A stretch of 15,020 bases of DNA from Actinobacteria bacterium casp-actino8 (GCA_001510455.1 LFFH01000030.1:1-15020), one strand, 5' to 3'. Shown: positions 1 to 7,626, counted from the first letter of the stretch. The notes: a model not told the origin generated them from the sequence alone. Numbers and translations are program-made.

Positions 1-1323
1 GGGTTCGGCGAGTTGCACGATGAGTCCCACACCCGACTTGCTCCCGAAAGTCGGTGACTTGTAACAGAGGGTCGACCAGGACGTGCCGCGATCACCGTCA
101 GTGGTCCAGCGCACGTCACCGTCGTTCTCGGTGCCGTCACCTTCGGGGTCGAACGTGGTCACACCAGCGATCGACGGCGGGCCGGTCGGTGCGGCCGGTG
201 CGGTGGTGGGCGCCGGAAGCGAGGTGGAGGAATCATCGTCTCCACCGGCGATCAACCGAACACCGAGAGCAACGACCGCGAGTGCGGCGATGGCGGCTCC
301 GACCCAGACGACGGGGGAGACGCGAACCGGACGACGTGGCGTGGGAGTCGACTCCGGTCGCTCACTCCGAGGACGCACCGGTCCGGACGGGGTGTGCCCG
401 ACGGGACGAATGACCTTGCCTGGGGTGGGCGTTCGATCTCCACTCGGATGTCCGTGCGACACCTTGTCGCCCACGCTGTCTCCGGCGTGGGCGGTGCGTA
501 AAGCAGCGCGAGCCTCGGCACCGCTCGAGTAGCGCCGATTCGGTTCCCGTTCAATCAAGCGGTGGATGGCGGCACTCAGTTGCGACGACACGTCGGTCCG
601 AAGGGTTCCGAGGTCGGTGGCGTCGCGTTGAAGGCGAGCGAGCGCGGTTTCGGTGTCGTTCTTGCCGACGAAAGGAACTTTGCCGGCGAGACATTCGTAC
701 AGCACGAGACCGAGGGAATACAGATCGGCCCGAAGATCGAGCTCGTCACCCTTCACTTGTTCGGGTGAGAGGTACTTGGCCGTCCCCATCATGATGTTGT
801 CACTCGTGAGGTCTTCCCCGGTTCCGAGCGCCTTCGCAATTCCGAAATCGGTGAGCATCACCCGACCGTCCCGAGTCACGAGGACGTTGCCAGGTTTGAC
901 GTCGCGGTGAATGATTCCCTTCGCGTGAGCGGCGTCGAGAGCCGAGCAGATACCACTACCGATGTGCACGGTCAGGCGGGGAGTGAGAGTTCGACGTTCG
1001 TCCAGAAGTGTGCGCAGCGACTTACCCTCGACGAACTCCATCACCACGGCCTGACGACCGTTGTCTTCGACGGCGTCGTATACGGCGACGATGTTCTGAT
1101 GGTTCAGACTTGCGGCGGCGATGGCCTCACGACGGAATCGTTCGGCGACCGTCGAATCGGCGGTGAGGTGTGCTTTCAGCAATTTCACGGCCACCGTTCT
1201 CGACAACTGCAGATCGGTCGCCTTCCAGACGTCGGCCATTCCACCGTGCGCCCATGGGCGCTCGAGCTTGTACCGACCGGCAATCACCGAGTCCGGTCGA
1301 GGGGTGTTGTCCGACGTCGACAT
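1..1323 (-). CDS. PknB-type transmembrane Ser/Thr protein kinase with MviN-like ectodomain (C-terminus beyond window)
   Basis: Phosphorylates Ser/Thr of cytoplasmic targets from the plasma membrane; family members control cell-wall synthesis and division. The 441 residues in the window contain a kinase domain (about 15-280) with ATP-anchoring Lys47 (VAVK), helix-C Glu66, catalytic loop HRDVKPGN (Asp141, Asn146), DFG (Asp159), and GTAKYLSPEQ at the end of the activation segment. A Pro/Arg-rich linker (about 290-335) leads to one TM helix (about 337-358), a Thr/Pro-rich stalk, and an extracellular start with DPEGDGTEN...TSW.T..Y and GVGLIVQL. I recognise this last part as resembling the discoidin-like C-terminal domain of mycobacterial MviN. 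The glycine loop is atypical (WAHGGMADVW, Ala where the first Gly is expected). ATG at 1323 was chosen because it gives a normal N-terminus before the kinase fold; no clear ribosome site. Last gene of a minus-strand cluster after DegV. Confidence 0.93.
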   Translation of the reverse strand, partial: MSTSDNTPRPDSVIAGRYKLERPWAHGGMADVWKATDLQLSRTVAVKLLKAHLTADSTVAERFRREAIAAASLNHQNIVAVYDAVEDNGRQAVVMEFVEGKSLRTLLDERRTLTPRLTVHIGSGICSALDAAHAKGIIHRDVKPGNVLVTRDGRVMLTDFGIAKALGTGEDLTSDNIMMGTAKYLSPEQVKGDELDLRADLYSLGLVLYECLAGKVPFVGKNDTETALARLQRDATDLGTLRTDVSSQLSAAIHRLIEREPNRRYSSGAEARAALRTAHAGDSVGDKVSHGHPSGDRTPTPGKVIRPVGHTPSGPVRPRSERPESTPTPRRPVRVSPVVWVGAAIAALAVVALGVRLIAGGDDDSSTSLPAPTTAPAAPTGPPSIAGVTTFDPEGDGTENDGDVRWTTDGDRGTSWSTLCYKSPTFGSKSGVGLIVQLAEP

Positions 1324-1335
1324 GTTCGATCGGAA

Positions 1336-1341
1336 ACGCTA
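1336..1341 (-). promoter_or_regulatory. Possible -10 box (TAGCGT) of the kinase gene
   Basis: On the minus strand TAGCGT matches TANNNT and ends 12 nt before the ATG at 1323. Transcription starting about 7 nt after the box would leave only a 5-nt leader. No Shine-Dalgarno is visible. The -35 region is unclear. The kinase could instead be read through from DegV, 65 nt upstream. Confidence 0.3.
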
Positions 1342-1388
1342 GTTGTGCAGGACTGTCGTTCAGGGGAATTGCAGAAGAAGACGAGTTC

Positions 1389-2246
1389 TCACACAGTGAA
1401 GAAAGAGACACCAATGGTTCCTCGACCGGCGTGCGTTCCGATCACCGCACCGATGTCACCAACGAGAATTTCGCCGTCGTAGACGTGTCGAAGTTGCTCG
1501 ACGAAAGCATCGACATCCGAACAATCGGCGTGAAGCACGCTCAGATGGGAGATTCCGGGAGATGCCGCGTTCTGGCGAACCTTGTCGACGAGAAAGGCGA
1601 TGGCTTTCGACCGGGTTCGTTGTTTTCCACCTTCCTCGACCACACCGTCACGAACTTCGATGATCGGCTTGATCGACAGCACGGAGGCCAACATGGCCTT
1701 GGCACCCCCGATTCGGCCACCCTTCTTCAGGTTTTCGAGGGTGTCGAGGGCTCCCCACACCTGACAACGCCCCACCAGATCACGGGCCAAGGATTCGACA
1801 TCGTCGACCGATGCGCCGTCACGTCCGGCACGAGCGCAGGCCACCACGATCGATCCGAGCCCCATCGACACGGTACGGCTGTCGACGATCCTAACCGGAA
1901 GCAGATCTCCAACGGCGGCCGCACCGAGTTCGGCACTCTGGAGGGTGGCCGAGAGGGCGCCCGACAGCCCGATGATCACCACGCCGGTGGCTCCTTCGGC
2001 CGCCAGTTCGCGGATCGTGGCCTCGAATCGGCCCGGGGCCGGTGCTGCTGTGGAGGGCAACTGATCCTCGGACGCGCAACGAGCCCAGAACTGGCTCGTG
2101 GTCAGATCTTCACGGTCGACGAGTTCGTCGTCACCGAAACGGATGTACAGGGGTACGACACGGATTCCGAGTTCGTCGACGAGTGTGTCGGGTAGGTCGC
2201 AGGCACTATCAGTGATGATTCGGACACCCGGGGCGAATGAAGTCAC
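1389..2246 (-). CDS. DegV family protein (fatty-acid-binding, FakB-like)
   Basis: DegV proteins bind a fatty acid and, in Firmicutes, present it to the kinase FakA for phosphorylation; the role in actinobacteria is less clear. The predicted 285 residues match usual family length. Visible family motifs: ITDSACDLP near residues 10-18; PSTAAPAPG at 64-72, the position of the family's TSQP carboxylate-binding loop; GLSGALSATLQSA at 93-105, where the usual SGTYQSA loop is changed; VDSRTVSMGLG; and LKKGGRIGGAKA...SIKPI, the family hallmark. The start is the GTG at 2246, directly before TSFAPGVR. An upstream ATG at 2393 in the same frame would overlap the DUF6049 gene by 97 nt and adds a low-complexity stretch, so it was rejected. 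A TANNNT box 6 nt upstream supports a leaderless transcript. No FakA-like partner is in the window. Confidence 0.92.
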   Translation of the reverse strand: MTSFAPGVRIITDSACDLPDTLVDELGIRVVPLYIRFGDDELVDREDLTTSQFWARCASEDQLPSTAAPAPGRFEATIRELAAEGATGVVIIGLSGALSATLQSAELGAAAVGDLLPVRIVDSRTVSMGLGSIVVACARAGRDGASVDDVESLARDLVGRCQVWGALDTLENLKKGGRIGGAKAMLASVLSIKPIIEVRDGVVEEGGKQRTRSKAIAFLVDKVRQNAASPGISHLSVLHADCSDVDAFVEQLRHVYDGEILVGDIGAVIGTHAGRGTIGVSFFTV

Positions 2247-2252
2247 GACACC

Positions 2253-2258
2253 ACAGTA
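2253..2258 (-). promoter_or_regulatory. Putative -10 box (TACTGT) for a leaderless degV transcript
   Basis: Minus-strand TACTGT fits TANNNT and is followed by 6 nt and then the GTG start at 2246, the geometry of leaderless actinobacterial mRNAs. There is no Shine-Dalgarno. It overlaps a small inverted repeat (CCAC-TACT-GTGG, 2251-2262), which might be an operator or coincidence. Confidence 0.45.
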
Positions 2259-2279
2259 GTGGGGTGACGTGGTGGGTGT

Positions 2280-2305
2280 CCGACCGTTCTCCCTGCTCAG
2301 GTCGG
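2280..2305 (-). terminator. Weak hairpin at the end of the DUF6049 gene
   Basis: CCGACC (2280-2285) and GGTCGG (2300-2305) form a perfect 6-bp inverted repeat with a 14-nt loop that contains the stop codon of the DUF6049 gene. No T tract follows, so any terminator activity is uncertain. Confidence 0.25.
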
Positions 2306-4348
2306 GTGATCGTGGCTCGGATGACGCGACGTGCTGGCCAGGACTTCTGCTTGTCGGCGCCGGTACTGGGCTCGCCAGTGTCGGACCCACCACGTGGCGA
2401 GGAGCAGGAGCGCGACGCCGGTGACCACCTGTCCGAGTCCGGCCAGGGCGTTCACCCGGGCGGTGAAGACGATCGGATCGGTCAGAGCCAGGCCTCCATC
2501 AGGAGTGACGACTTGAATCGTGACCGGAAAGCGGCCGTTGGAACGTGCTTCCACGTCGATCTCCACCGGGGTGAGGGATCCAGCAGCCAGGACGACGACG
2601 GGTTCCCCGTCCGGGAAGAGAAGTTTCGGGGAGGCCACTCTCAGTCGAACACTCAGATCGGTCGGACCGTCGTTGCGCAGACTGAGGCGGAGCTGACTCG
2701 ATCGTCCGCCGAGCGTGAACGTGGCCGGAGCCGGAGCCACCAGCCCGTCGGCAACGGCGGCTGTGTCGGTCACGATCACGTCGATGTATCTCTGTCGAGT
2801 TGGGGAATCGAGTCGGCGGTCGGGGATGACGTCGAGAAGGCGACGCCACGTACCGGGGCGATCATCACCGTCGGGAAGCAGTGAGGTGTAGGCGGCGATC
2901 CGACTCGACGTGAGCGAGTAGGTGATGAACCGGCTTTCGTCGGCGACTTCGGACGGGTCGGGCAGGACCAAGGAAATGGGTCGGCCGTCAGCGAGTGCCA
3001 CAGCCGACCGGGACAAGGCTTCGTCGAGGTCGATGAGGGTGGCCAGACGTGAGGAACCGAGGGTGTCGACCACGGCAGTCAGTAGTTCGATCGACAACAT
3101 CGAACCATCGTTGGTGGCGAGGACGAGGGAGCGTCCGTTCAGCGACTCTCCGCGGTCGATGATCTCTTGGCGCAACATCTTCAGATCGGCGAGGAGGTGT
3201 TGGGCCACGAGGAACGAATCACTCGTCGGTCGCCGGGCCGCGGCCGTGAGGAGATCCGACATCTGTTGATCGGCCAACTGAGCTTCGATCGTGCCGCGAC
3301 CTTCGAGCTCGAGATCGAGGAGTCGGGTCGGGTCGAGGAAACCCAGCAACTCCATGCCGGCAGCCCGTTGCGCATCAGGGAGCAGCAAGACCGAGCGGAA
3401 ACCGAGATCGCGCACCAATTGAGCCTCGGCAGCCGACGGGGCCCGATCGGTGACCCATGCGGTTCGTCGAGCCGTGGTGAGAGGCAATGAATCGGACAAC
3501 GAGTCCTCGCCGAGGCGAAGTTGGTCGACGAAGACCTCCGTGAAGCGGGTTCCGACGACGTCTCGTGGTTCGACATCGGCATAAGGCATCGACAGATAGG
3601 ACAAAGAATCGGTGAATTGAAGTGATGAGAGGAGTTGAGCGTCCTCGGCCGATGATCGAGACAGACCTTCCAACGCCTCGGGACGAACGGTGACGGTGAG
3701 AGGAAAGCCGGGAAGAGCCTCGGCGACTGTGACCAGATCGGCGAAGGACGACCGATCGTCGTCGGTGACCACGGTCGAACCGTCGGGTTGCAGAGTCAGG
3801 GAACCGTCGATCGAACCGAAGATCGATGTGGGCAGAGGGGCGGCGGTTTCGGGTTCGGTACTCCCCTCGGGGAGACGTTCCACGAACGTGACGATTCGAT
3901 CGGTGACTTCGGCGCCGACGGCCAGGGCGATCGAGATCGGATGCAGCCCCGTCGCCGACATCTGCAACTTGTCAGGTGTCGACGTTCCGATTTCGATGGG
4001 CACGACGAGTTCGACGATCCCCGATGCGTCGCGGCGTCCTTCGATGTCGACGACGAGGGTGTCGACGTTGGACGGCAGAGTGCCATCGAGCACTTCGTGC
4101 AGTTCGCGACGCGATTGGACGGGTTGGTGCGAAGTGACGAGAAGCGACGTGGGAGCGCGGTCACCGAGAGAACTCGGACCTTCGACGAACACACTCATCG
4201 AGAACGACGAACCCTCGACTCCGGCCACGTACTGATCTTGCGACACGAGGGATCCGACCCGCACGAATTCCTCGGCGGCCACCGGTGAGGCGACGAAGGT
4301 GGTTCCGAGGACCACGAGCACCAGGGGAGTGATGCGGAGTGTCTTCAC
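2297..4348 (-). CDS. DUF6049-like secreted, membrane-anchored protein
   Basis: Function unknown; the family (Rv3909-like in mycobacteria) lies beside the MurJ/MviN gene in many actinobacteria and is presumed to act in the cell envelope. The 683-residue protein begins with a signal peptide (Lys2, hydrophobic core about 6-19, small residues before VAAEE). A long extracytoplasmic region rich in beta-type sequence follows. One C-terminal TM helix (about 636-655, LLLLATWW) precedes a short basic cytoplasmic tail (RHWRAQYRRRQ) ending SHDHPT. Size and architecture fit the family, although mycobacterial members are somewhat longer. The start is the GTG at 4348, whose GTGA overlaps the TGA stop of the upstream GNAT gene by 4 nt, implying translational coupling. 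Family assignment rests on architecture, tail and synteny, not on an alignment. Confidence 0.8.
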   Translation of the reverse strand: MKTLRITPLVLVVLGTTFVASPVAAEEFVRVGSLVSQDQYVAGVEGSSFSMSVFVEGPSSLGDRAPTSLLVTSHQPVQSRRELHEVLDGTLPSNVDTLVVDIEGRRDASGIVELVVPIEIGTSTPDKLQMSATGLHPISIALAVGAEVTDRIVTFVERLPEGSTEPETAAPLPTSIFGSIDGSLTLQPDGSTVVTDDDRSSFADLVTVAEALPGFPLTVTVRPEALEGLSRSSAEDAQLLSSLQFTDSLSYLSMPYADVEPRDVVGTRFTEVFVDQLRLGEDSLSDSLPLTTARRTAWVTDRAPSAAEAQLVRDLGFRSVLLLPDAQRAAGMELLGFLDPTRLLDLELEGRGTIEAQLADQQMSDLLTAAARRPTSDSFLVAQHLLADLKMLRQEIIDRGESLNGRSLVLATNDGSMLSIELLTAVVDTLGSSRLATLIDLDEALSRSAVALADGRPISLVLPDPSEVADESRFITYSLTSSRIAAYTSLLPDGDDRPGTWRRLLDVIPDRRLDSPTRQRYIDVIVTDTAAVADGLVAPAPATFTLGGRSSQLRLSLRNDGPTDLSVRLRVASPKLLFPDGEPVVVLAAGSLTPVEIDVEARSNGRFPVTIQVVTPDGGLALTDPIVFTARVNALAGLGQVVTGVALLLLATWWVRHWRAQYRRRQAEVLASTSRHPSHDHPT

Positions 4349-5121
4349 GTGGTTTCCGGATCGGTTGGCCCCGAGTCGGCGCGAAGGTCGAGTTCGAACA
4401 CCTGGAGGGAATCGGCAAGGAGGGTGAAGCCGAATCGCGCGTACAGATCGAGAGCGCGCTGATTCTCGAAGTCGGTGTTGACGAGAACCTCGCGAACTCC
4501 GCGACGCTGCAACCAGCGCAGGCCGTCGAGGAGAAGTGACGTCGCAATCCCCTGACTCTCGTGCTCGGGTCGCACGGCCAGACGTTGAACGAAACCTGCC
4601 GACCCGTTTCGACCCGTGATCACGTAACCCGCCGGCTCGTCAGCGGAGGTGACGGCCAGACGTAGGCGATGTTGCGGTGTTGCGTGACAGGCATCGACGA
4701 TGGCCGCCGAGTCGAGTTCCCAGCCGGTTTCGAAGGCCTCGTCATCGATGCGTTCGGCGATCGACAATTGTCGTGGACCGCGAATGGCGCGTAGTTCGTG
4801 CGCGGGTGTGGTGAACTCCGTTCGGCGCGAGATCGTCGCTTTCAGCAATGCGAGCGTTTGCACTTTGTCGAAGCCGTGTTCGACGAAGGCATCGGTCGCG
4901 GATGCGGCGAGGGCACCGGTTCGAACCCGCTGATAGTTCCAACGCCGAAGGACCTGGAGCCAGTCGTCGAGAGTCGTGAACGACGGGGATTTCGTGTGGT
5001 CGGTGAGAACGATCTGCGCGACACCTGGTTGATGGGGCCAGGTTCGCAATCGGGCACGGACGCGCCCGTCGTCGAGCATGCGAGGCGGTCCATCGTCTCG
5101 ACGCAGTCGGAATCCGGCCAT
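4345..5121 (-). CDS. GNAT-family N-acetyltransferase
   Basis: Predicted to transfer an acyl group from acyl-CoA to an amine; the substrate is unknown. The 258-residue protein has a clear C-terminal GNAT domain (about residues 120-245) with acetyl-CoA-binding motif A LAVRPEHESQGIATSLL, where the usual Q/RxxGxG/A appears as ESQGIA, then VNTDFENQRALDLYARFGF (motif B with the typical N..A..LY..GF). The N-terminal 100 residues are GNAT-like in rhythm (ending GALAASATDAFVEHGFDKV), so a degenerate tandem GNAT is possible, as in mycothiol synthase, but this is a guess. The ATG at 5121 was chosen because the in-frame ATG at 5169 would overlap the divergent deacetylase gene; a GTG one codon upstream (5124) is also possible. 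It is the first gene of the GNAT-DUF6049-DegV-kinase arm and overlaps DUF6049 by 4 nt. Confidence 0.88.
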   Translation of the reverse strand: MAGFRLRRDDGPPRMLDDGRVRARLRTWPHQPGVAQIVLTDHTKSPSFTTLDDWLQVLRRWNYQRVRTGALAASATDAFVEHGFDKVQTLALLKATISRRTEFTTPAHELRAIRGPRQLSIAERIDDEAFETGWELDSAAIVDACHATPQHRLRLAVTSADEPAGYVITGRNGSAGFVQRLAVRPEHESQGIATSLLLDGLRWLQRRGVREVLVNTDFENQRALDLYARFGFTLLADSLQVFELDLRADSGPTDPETT

Positions 5122-5131
5122 CACACCTGCG

Positions 5132-5137
5132 ACGGTA
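5132..5137 (-). promoter_or_regulatory. Putative -10 box (TACCGT) of the GNAT gene
   Basis: Minus-strand TACCGT fits TANNNT and lies 10 nt before the ATG at 5121, or 7 nt before the GTG at 5124. It almost coincides with the opposite-strand -10 box of the deacetylase gene, so only one polymerase could occupy the site at a time. Confidence 0.35.
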
Positions 5138-5141
5138 GCGT
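5136..5141 (+). promoter_or_regulatory. Putative -10 box (TAGCGT) for a leaderless deacetylase transcript
   Basis: TAGCGT is followed by 8 nt and the ATG at 5150. No Shine-Dalgarno is present. The geometry fits a leaderless mRNA; no convincing -35 was seen. Confidence 0.4.
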
Positions 5142-5149
5142 TTGGTTCG

Positions 5150-6178
5150 ATGTCGATCTTGTTCGCCACGCACGAGGCGTACCTCGATCACCTGACTGGT
5201 CCTGGTCATCCCGAGAGACCCGACCGATTGAACGCCGTTCTCGCCGGCGCACGTGATGCCGAGGTGGCCGATGGGCTCGTGCCGATCGAGCCCGAAGCGG
5301 CGTCACGGGACGACCTTCTTCGCGTTCACACGTCGCGTCTCGTCGATCGATTGGAGTCGACCGTACGTTCCGGTGGGGGTCGCCTCGACCCCGACACCGT
5401 GACCTCACCGGGTTCGTGGGACGCTGCGACTCTGGCGGCAGGAGCGGGTCTCACGGCGATTCGTCATCTCGAGGCCGGACGCGGCGACGCCGCCTTCTGC
5501 GCGGTTCGGCCTCCTGGTCATCATGCGACGCGTGACGATTCGATGGGCTTCTGCTTGGTGTCGAACGTGGCAGTGGCAGCGGCGGCCCTGGCCGACCGAG
5601 GTGAGCGAGTGGTGGTGCTCGACATCGATGCTCATCACGGCAACGGGACTCAAGACGTCTTCTTCGACGACCCTCGCGTTCTGTACGCGTCCGTTCATCA
5701 GTGGCCGCTGTACCCCGGAACGGGGTGGTACGACGAGATCGGTCGTGATGCGGGACTCGGATTCACCCTCGATGTTCCGCTGCCTCGGCGCAGCACCGGT
5801 GATGTCTACCGATTCGCGATCGACGAACTGTTTCTTCCGGCGTGCGAGGTCTTCGATCCAACGTGGTTGATCATCTCGGCGGGATTCGATGCTCATCGAA
5901 GTGATCCGATCACCGACCTCTCACTGTCGTCCGGAGATTTCTTCGACATCGTCGCACGAGTGATCGGCCTCGTTCCGGTTGGTCGGCGACTCGTGATGCT
6001 CGAAGGCGGATACGACTTGGATGCACTGCGGTCGTCGACGACCGCGTGTCTCGGTGCTCTCGTCGGTCGAACGTGTCGACCCGAACCGTCGACGTCCGCC
6101 GATCCTGACTCCTCGGGCTTCGCCATGGTGCGCACGATCGCCGAATGGCGACGTGAACGCGATCTTCCGACCACCTGA
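5150..6178 (+). CDS. Histone-deacetylase-superfamily amidohydrolase (AcuC / acetylpolyamine amidohydrolase-like)
   Basis: Zn-dependent removal of acetyl groups from lysines, polyamines or other N-acetyl amines in the cytoplasm. The 342-residue length is typical. All superfamily landmarks are present: GHPERPDRL (19-27); RPPGHHA with the catalytic His124-His125 pair; GFCLVSNVAVAA; DIDAHHGNGTQ with zinc ligands Asp160 and His162; SVHQWPLYPGTG; ISAGFDAHRSDP with zinc ligand Asp247; and LEGGYDL with catalytic Tyr288. The substrate cannot be told from sequence. The tyrosine argues against a His-type class IIa inactive enzyme. The ATG at 5150 immediately precedes the conserved SILFATHEAYLDH; an upstream in-frame ATG at 5078 would run through the GNAT start. 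It is divergent from the GNAT gene with only 28 nt between starts, and 26 nt before the CCA-transferase gene. Confidence 0.95.
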   Translation: MSILFATHEAYLDHLTGPGHPERPDRLNAVLAGARDAEVADGLVPIEPEAASRDDLLRVHTSRLVDRLESTVRSGGGRLDPDTVTSPGSWDAATLAAGAGLTAIRHLEAGRGDAAFCAVRPPGHHATRDDSMGFCLVSNVAVAAAALADRGERVVVLDIDAHHGNGTQDVFFDDPRVLYASVHQWPLYPGTGWYDEIGRDAGLGFTLDVPLPRRSTGDVYRFAIDELFLPACEVFDPTWLIISAGFDAHRSDPITDLSLSSGDFFDIVARVIGLVPVGRRLVMLEGGYDLDALRSSTTACLGALVGRTCRPEPSTSADPDSSGFAMVRTIAEWRRERDLPTT

Positions 6179-6192
6179 ACGACAGTTCGTCG

Positions 6193-6198
6193 TAACCT
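6193..6198 (+). promoter_or_regulatory. Putative -10 box (TAACCT) for a leaderless CCA-transferase transcript
   Basis: TAACCT fits TANNNT and is followed by exactly 6 nt and the GTG start at 6205. No Shine-Dalgarno is present. The identical hexamer precedes the DUF5318 gene. Confidence 0.5.
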
Positions 6199-6204
6199 GC
6201 CGTT

Positions 6205-7626
6205 GTGATCCCCGAGCGCTTCGCACCCGTCCTCGCCGAGGTGGCCGATCTGGCCGCGTTGTTCCGGGCCGGTGATCGGCGCTTGTACCTCGTGGGCGGA
6301 ACGGTCCGGGACCTGTTGCTCGGTATCGACACCGCTGATCTCGATTTCGATGCGACCACCGATGCCCGCCCCGACGAGATCAAGAAACTGATCGCGCCTT
6401 GGGCCGACGCCGTCTGGACACAAGGGGAGAAGTTCGGAACGATCGGAGCTCGCAAGGGTGAGCGCGTGTACGAAATCACGACCCATCGCGCCGAGGCCTA
6501 TCACCCTGACACTCGAAAACCCGATGTCGAGTTCGCTGACGCCATCGAGACCGACCTGTCTCGTCGTGACTTCACCATCAATGCCATGGCTCTCGAGGTG
6601 ACGTCCGACGATCCGACGCTGGTCGATCCGTTCGAGGGAGTCGCCGACCTCATGTCGCGCACCCTTCGAACTCCTCTCGATCCCGACATCAGTTTCAGTG
6701 ACGATCCGCTTCGCATGATGCGTGCCGCTCGATTCGTCGCCAAGTTGAAGATGACCCCGAACCCCGAGCTGGTGGAAGCCGTTCGCCGGATGAAAGATCG
6801 ACTCGACATCGTGTCGGCCGAGCGGATCCGCGACGAGCTCAACAAGCTGATCGTGGTCGATTCACCGTCAGCGGGCTTGTGGTTCCTGGTCGAGACGGGA
6901 CTGGCCGATCTCTTCCTTCCCGAATTGCCTGCCATGCGACTGGAGAACGATCCGATCCACCGACACAAGGACGTGCTCACTCACACCTTGGCGGTGATCG
7001 AGAACGTGCGTCCTGATGCCCGTGACGACTTCGACTTTCGGGTCACCCGCTTGGCAGCTCTGTTCCATGACGTGGGCAAGCCCAAGACCCGCGGCTATCT
7101 CGAGGGCAAGGGAACGACTTTCCACATGCACGACGTCGTGGGCGCCAAGATCACCAAGAAGCGTCTGGTCGCTTTGCGATTCCCGAACGACGACGTCGAC
7201 AAGATCACCGAGCTCGTTCGACTTCACCTGCGCTTCCACACCTATGGCATGGGTTGGACCGACTCGGCGGTTCGGCGCTATGTGACCGACGCCGGTGAAC
7301 TGTTGGCGGAGTTGAACGTCTTGACACGTTGTGACTGCACGACTCGTAACGAACGAAAAGCCGCGCGCTTGTCGCGACGAATGGACGAGCTCGAAGAACG
7401 AATCGATGCTCTGGCGACTCAGGAAGAGTTGAAGGCGATTCGTCCTGAACTCGACGGCGACCAGGTGATGACTCAACTCGGTATCGGACCTTCCCGGGCC
7501 GTGGGCGATGCCCTGGCCTTCCTCCTCGAGATCAGACTCGACGAGGGTCTGGTGGGTGAGGACGAGATTCGGCGTCGATTGAACGATTGGTGGGTGGCGC
7601 GCCAGGCGGGTGTCGCACAGGGCTAA
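6205..7626 (+). CDS. pcnA: CCA tRNA nucleotidyltransferase with HD domain
   Basis: Adds or repairs the 3' CCA of tRNAs from CTP and ATP. The 473-residue protein has the class II nucleotidyltransferase head: LVGGTVRDLLLG (about 29-40), metal-binding DLDF (Asp45, Asp47) with TTDARP, RRDFTINAMAL (120-130), and the RNA/NTP-binding segment DDPLRMMRAARF (166-177). A C-terminal HD domain follows, with His260 (VLTHTL) and LFHDVGKPKTR (His288-Asp289). This head-plus-HD arrangement is the usual actinobacterial form (often named pcnA or cca). The GTG at 6205 was chosen because it lies 6 nt after a TAACCT box and gives the expected N-terminal length. It follows the deacetylase by 26 nt and its TAA stop sits inside the next promoter. 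Neighbouring DUF6049 on the opposite strand mirrors the mycobacterial pcnA locus. Confidence 0.96.
   Translation: MIPERFAPVLAEVADLAALFRAGDRRLYLVGGTVRDLLLGIDTADLDFDATTDARPDEIKKLIAPWADAVWTQGEKFGTIGARKGERVYEITTHRAEAYHPDTRKPDVEFADAIETDLSRRDFTINAMALEVTSDDPTLVDPFEGVADLMSRTLRTPLDPDISFSDDPLRMMRAARFVAKLKMTPNPELVEAVRRMKDRLDIVSAERIRDELNKLIVVDSPSAGLWFLVETGLADLFLPELPAMRLENDPIHRHKDVLTHTLAVIENVRPDARDDFDFRVTRLAALFHDVGKPKTRGYLEGKGTTFHMHDVVGAKITKKRLVALRFPNDDVDKITELVRLHLRFHTYGMGWTDSAVRRYVTDAGELLAELNVLTRCDCTTRNERKAARLSRRMDELEERIDALATQEELKAIRPELDGDQVMTQLGIGPSRAVGDALAFLLEIRLDEGLVGEDEIRRRLNDWWVARQAGVAQG

Noticed and set aside
1170..2195. Long plus-strand open frame (341 codons) opposite DegV
   Set aside because: It is antisense to a clear DegV gene, has no family motifs, and its composition (Arg/His/Gly/Asp-rich) is what the reverse of a GC-rich gene gives.
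2237..2884. Plus-strand open frame opposite the DUF6049 gene
   Set aside because: Antisense shadow; the minus-strand frame has a signal peptide, TM helix and 683 uninterrupted codons.
5122..5169. Longer GNAT start at 5169
   Set aside because: It would overlap the start of the deacetylase and adds residues without GNAT character.
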